NCBI GenBank assembly: GCA_963705325.1
Contig: OY970069.1
Location: 1,302,001 to 1,366,000, forward strand
Direction: 5' to 3'
From: DATARH01 sp963705325
GTDB lineage: Bacteria; Pseudomonadota; Alphaproteobacteria; ATCC43930; CGMCC-115725
Length of the DNA stretch: 64,000 nucleotides
In this document: positions 60,866 through 64,000 of the stretch, piece after piece
Layout of the letters: every line of letters starts with the position of its first letter
Numbering within the stretch: position 1 is the first letter of the stretch
Notes under the pieces: model-generated
Told to the model about the DNA's origin: nothing
Seen by the model: the letters and a program-made list of their open reading frames with translations, nothing else
The model's database searches: none
Translations under genes and position numbers: made by a program

Positions 60866-62975
60866 GCGCGATCAACGTATGGGTGTCGAGGCCAAGATCG
60901 AAGCGCGGCCGGCGGTTGACGCTTTGCGCCTCGTCGACGCTGCGGCGTAGATCATCGTAGATTTCGCGCGCAATGAGCCCGTCCTCGAACAGCGCCTGGT
61001 AACGACCCATCTCGCGGCGAGACGCCGATTGCCGCAGGAACTCGGTTTCCAGCGCTGCCGCATGGTCCGGATATTGGTGACGCAGCGCCTCGACCGCGTC
61101 GGTTGTGGCCTGGAGACGATCCGAGAGGATTTCCTGTGCAAGACCCGCGATGCGCGGTCCGAAAATTGGATCGAGGCGACGCCCGCTGAAGCCGACGAGC
61201 TCGGTGATCAGCAACCGGGTAAACAACAACGCTTCGAAGCGCTCGCCGAGCCGGATCGCCAGCAGCCGCGAGAAGCCAAAACGGCGGTAGAGCATGTAGG
61301 CGAAGCGAAACGATGCACGGAACGACAACGCTGCGTCGATTGCGCGCTTGTAGCCAAGCCGTCCGTCACTGCGCGCGCCCTCGATCAACGCGTCGGCGTT
61401 GTGGAGCAGTACCTGCACCGTCGCCGCCGGCGCCGTGCGCTCCGACCAGGCGTCGAGGACGAGCGCGCGCTCCTGGTTGGCGAGAGCCAGCAAGGCGATG
61501 CCGAGACGCGACCGGCCGCCGACCCCCTCTGCCGAGTCGGAGTAGACGCTGGCCGCGTGGATCGAGGCCTCATAGGGGGCGATTGCCGCAGTCACCGCCG
61601 AAGGCGGCAGCGCATATTGCTGCGCCATTCCACGGACTGCCTCGCATACTTCCTCATAGGCGAGCGCCAGGATCTGGTCACGCAGCACCCGATCGCTTGG
61701 CGATAGCCGGTCGAGGCCCAAGAGCCGGATTACCGACCGCAGCGTGGTGCCGCTGACCAGCAGCGTAAACAACACCAGCCCCGTCGCAAGCACCGCGACG
61801 AAATGATGGATCTGGGGGCTCAAAGCCGGGTTCTCGGTGACCGCCAGCGCCAGCGCCAAGGTCAGCGCACCGCGCAGCCCGCCCCAGGTGATCGCCAGCT
61901 TGTAGGGCGTGCTGATCGGCTGCGCGAGGCGGAAGTAGCTGAGTGGCGGCAGCAACAGAAACAACACGACGATGCGAGCGGCGAACGCGGCGCCGATCAG
62001 AATCGCGGTCAGCAGCAGATCGTGCGGGTCGATATTGATCAGCAGCCGCGGCACCACGATCGAGGCGAGCACGAACACCAGAGAGCGCGCCCAGAACGCG
62101 ATCTGTTCCCACAGATCGCCGAGGAATTTCCAGTTGTAGGGTGTGACGCGAGCGCGGCCGAACGCGCTCACGGTCAGCCCGGCGAGCAATACCGTCACTA
62201 CGCCCGACACGTGGAACACGCGCTCGCCCAGGATAAAGGCGAGATAGGCCAGGGCGACGGTGAGGCTCGCTTCCGCGAGCCGGTCATCGCGCAGCCACGG
62301 CACGACCGAGAGCAGAATGCGCCCGGCGACGACCCCCAGCGCCGCGCCGCCAACAAACGAGATGGCGAACTCGCGCGCGCCTTCAATGACATCGGGCTCG
62401 CGCCCGGAGAGGATCATGCCGAGCAGCACGACAAAGAGGGCGATCGCGGCCGCGTCGTTGAGCAACGCTTCGCCCTCGACCAGTCGCGTCAGTCGGGCCG
62501 GTGCGCCGACATCACGGAAGATCGCGATGACCGCCGCTGGGTCAGTGGTCGCAACAACCGAGCCGACCAGCAGGCAGACAACCAGCGGTACTCCGGCTAG
62601 CGGCCACAACGCCAAGCCGATCGCCGCGGTGGTGACGAGAGTGGCGACGATCGCCAACAGCAGGATCGGCGCCGCGTCTTCGATGATGCGGCGTACATCG
62701 CTGGTGATCCCGGCCTCGAAGACGAGCAGCGGCAGGAAGACGTAGATGATGGTTTCCGAGGTGATCGGCAGTTTGCCGAACAACTCGGCGAGCGCCGCAA
62801 ATCGTCCGGCGACCGGCGTGTGCGACAAGAGGCCCGACGCTGTACCGATGGCGATTCCGAAACCCGCCAGCACCACAGCGGGCGGCAGGCGCAGCTTCGC
62901 CGCGAGCGGCTGGATCGCTCCCACGACTACTAGCAGCACCGCGACCGCGGCCAGCACAAGAGCAGTGTCGAGCAT
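60498..62975 (-). CDS. Na+/H+ antiporter (CPA1 family), C-terminus frameshifted
   Basis: An 825-residue frame. Residues 1-about 400 form 12-13 transmembrane helices of a CPA1 NhaP/sodium-proton exchanger, with the ion-site motif VATTDPAAVIAIFRDVG and the nearby LVEGEALLNDAAAIALFVVLLG. A long cytoplasmic part follows (about 400-690). From about residue 700 (after FDLGLDTHTLIAR) the reading becomes Arg/Ala-rich nonsense for some 120 residues. The real continuation, a cyclic-nucleotide-binding domain, lies in another frame at 60455-60865. The membrane domain looks functional. Confidence 0.85.
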   Translation of the reverse strand: MLDTALVLAAVAVLLVVVGAIQPLAAKLRLPPAVVLAGFGIAIGTASGLLSHTPVAGRFAALAELFGKLPITSETIIYVFLPLLVFEAGITSDVRRIIEDAAPILLLAIVATLVTTAAIGLALWPLAGVPLVVCLLVGSVVATTDPAAVIAIFRDVGAPARLTRLVEGEALLNDAAAIALFVVLLGMILSGREPDVIEGAREFAISFVGGAALGVVAGRILLSVVPWLRDDRLAEASLTVALAYLAFILGERVFHVSGVVTVLLAGLTVSAFGRARVTPYNWKFLGDLWEQIAFWARSLVFVLASIVVPRLLINIDPHDLLLTAILIGAAFAARIVVLFLLLPPLSYFRLAQPISTPYKLAITWGGLRGALTLALALAVTENPALSPQIHHFVAVLATGLVLFTLLVSGTTLRSVIRLLGLDRLSPSDRVLRDQILALAYEEVCEAVRGMAQQYALPPSAVTAAIAPYEASIHAASVYSDSAEGVGGRSRLGIALLALANQERALVLDAWSERTAPAATVQVLLHNADALIEGARSDGRLGYKRAIDAALSFRASFRFAYMLYRRFGFSRLLAIRLGERFEALLFTRLLITELVGFSGRRLDPIFGPRIAGLAQEILSDRLQATTDAVEALRHQYPDHAAALETEFLRQSASRREMGRYQALFEDGLIAREIYDDLRRSVDEAQSVNRRPRFDLGLDTHTLIARTRPAVGARRAAIGARAPLAAAEIHRPQRAHPQGGRARRRGLFHRFGHGRSPSAAASNTAIERRLLRRDGAPDQPASARGRRRADLLPAADAGEGRFRAVHGRKPGRPRRNQPRRLRAPVDE

Positions 62976-63075
62976 CGCTTTGCGGCTCGCGCCAAGCCAT
63001 TACCACGCAAGGCGGAAGTATGACGAAGCCCCCTCGCGGCTTCTATCGAAACCGGTCGGCCGGCCGCCGATTTCG

Positions 63076-64000
63076 TTACCCGATCAGCGCGGCATTGAGG
63101 TCGTCGATCAAATCTTGCGGGTCCTCGATCCCGACTGAGAGGCGCAGCAGATCGCTCGGCACCGGCGTGCCCGGCCCTTCGATCGATGCGCGGTGTTCCA
63201 TCAGGCTTTCGACCCCGCCCAGCGAAGTTGCACGCTTCCAGATCTCGACCCGCGCGGCGGTGGCGATCGCCGCCGCTTCGCCGCCTTTGACCCGGATCGA
63301 CAGCATCCCGCCAAACCCGCCCGCCATCTGCCGCGCTGCGACCGCGTGGCCGGGATGGCTTGGGAGCCCCGGATAGAGCACTTGCACGACGCTGGGGTGC
63401 CGCGCCATCGCCTCGGCCACCGATTGCGCCGAGCGGCAGGCGCGCTCGACGCGCAAATGCAGAGTGCGCATGCCGCGCAGCAGCAGATAGGCTTCGAGGC
63501 TGCCGAGGATCGCGCCGCCGCTACTGCGCCCGGCGACGAGACGCTGCCAGAATTCGTCGTCGCGCGCGCCGGTGAGTGTGCCGGCGATGACGTCGCTGTG
63601 GCCGTTGAGGTATTTGGTCGCGGAGTGCATGACGATGTCGGCGCCGAATTCGATCGGTCGGGTCAGCACCGGGCTCGCGATGGTGCTGTCGACGGCGAGC
63701 AGCGCGCCGGCCTGGTGCGCGATCTCGGCGGCGCCGGCGATGTCGGTCACCGACCACAGGGGATTGGCTGGGGTCTCGATCCACACCAGCCGAGTGCGGC
63801 CTGGAACCACGGCCTCGCGCAGCGCGTCAAGCGAGGTGGTGTCGACGAAATCGGCTTCGATGTGCCCGTCGGCGGCGTAGGCGGCGATCCAGCGCCGCAG
63901 GCTGTGATACATGACCAGCGGCCCGACCACATGCGCGCCCACCGGCAGCGCGCGGAACAGGGTCGTCGCAGCCGCCATTCCGGACGACAGCACCAGCGAG
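63076..64000 (-). CDS. Cys/Met metabolism PLP-dependent enzyme (cystathionine gamma-synthase-like), partial
   Basis: The frame is open to the right edge, so the 5' end is missing. About 307 residues of a trans-sulfuration family enzyme are visible: LSSGMAAATTLFRALPVG (phosphate-binding region), WIETPANPLWSVTDI, AVDSTIASPVLTRPIEFGADIV, the PLP Lys in HSATKYLNGHSDV, and the C-terminal LRLSVGIEDPQDLIDDL. Members act as cystathionine gamma-synthase, beta- or gamma-lyases or O-acylhomoserine sulfhydrylases; this fragment does not separate them. It would follow the antiporter region on the same strand but points away from it. Confidence 0.9.
   Translation of the reverse strand, partial: SLVLSSGMAAATTLFRALPVGAHVVGPLVMYHSLRRWIAAYAADGHIEADFVDTTSLDALREAVVPGRTRLVWIETPANPLWSVTDIAGAAEIAHQAGALLAVDSTIASPVLTRPIEFGADIVMHSATKYLNGHSDVIAGTLTGARDDEFWQRLVAGRSSGGAILGSLEAYLLLRGMRTLHLRVERACRSAQSVAEAMARHPSVVQVLYPGLPSHPGHAVAARQMAGGFGGMLSIRVKGGEAAAIATAARVEIWKRATSLGGVESLMEHRASIEGPGTPVPSDLLRLSVGIEDPQDLIDDLNAALIG

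Noticed and set aside
60455..60880. Programmed frameshift in the antiporter gene
   Set aside because: No slippery heptamer or following RNA structure stands out at the site; a single-base loss or assembly error explains it better.

Overview
The window is one compact, GC-rich chromosomal segment of an alphaproteobacterium. The evidence is a TrcR/DUF1013 cell-cycle regulator (a family restricted to Alphaproteobacteria), a full hopanoid (hpn) cluster, a two-subunit NAD-linked formate dehydrogenase of the Methylobacterium FDH1 type, and a SUF operon with a SufU-type scaffold and SufT. I cannot fix the genus; a Rhodospirillales-like lineage is a guess. Genes are tightly packed with many 1-4 base overlaps. 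No gene-free stretch exceeds about 280 bases. I saw no rRNA, tRNA, IS element, prophage or CRISPR array.

Layout. 1-3264: a TPP riboswitch, then thiO-thiS-thiG (thiazole arm of thiamine synthesis) and a rhomboid protease. 3287-9491: a PAS-domain protein divergent from penicillin-binding protein 1A, a DUF1499 protein, a luciferase-like flavin oxidoreductase, cyanase and an aquaporin. 9498-15285: an acyl-CoA block with CoA-transferase, CoA-ester lyase, GST, carboxyltransferase beta subunit, MaoC hydratase and a DUF1185 protein. 15292-18039: two small membrane proteins, a quinone oxidoreductase-like dehydrogenase and a GNAT protein. 18255-22864: a complete branched-chain amino-acid type ABC importer (binding protein, two permeases, two ATPases). 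22861-26093: CapA-like protein, TrcR, DUF1192 protein, cytochrome c and a sugar epimerase.

26175-35045 is an oxalate-to-CO2 module: oxalyl-CoA decarboxylase, a divergent GntR regulator with a palindromic operator between them, formyl-CoA:oxalate CoA-transferase, then formate dehydrogenase beta (NuoE-NuoF fusion) and alpha. Oxalate would be activated by Frc, decarboxylated by Oxc to formyl-CoA, released as formate and oxidised to CO2 with NADH yield. A DUF3574 lipoprotein follows.

35055-50897 is the hopanoid region: hpnA, hpnC, hpnD, hpnE, shc and hpnG in one direction, ispH-hpnH in the other, then hpnM, mlaA, hpnI, hpnJ and hpnN. It combines squalene synthesis, cyclisation, side-chain building, head-group addition and lipid transport. 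hpnK is not in the window. 51125-53379: a 55-residue ORF and an OmpR-type two-component system. 54129-60458: a SUF Fe-S assembly operon (Rrf2 regulator, sufB, an unknown membrane protein, sufC, sufD, sufS, sufU, sufT). The end holds a Na+/H+ antiporter whose cyclic-nucleotide-binding tail is cut off by a frameshift, and a partial PLP enzyme.

Main points for a second look: two genes (thiO and the DUF3574 lipoprotein) whose best-placed start codons are ATC and ATA; the uncharacterised membrane ORF inside the suf operon; the frameshifted antiporter; two opposite-orientation copies of a palindromic repeat; four convergent gene pairs whose stop codons overlap within four bases; and a 101-base overlap of hpnE with shc.
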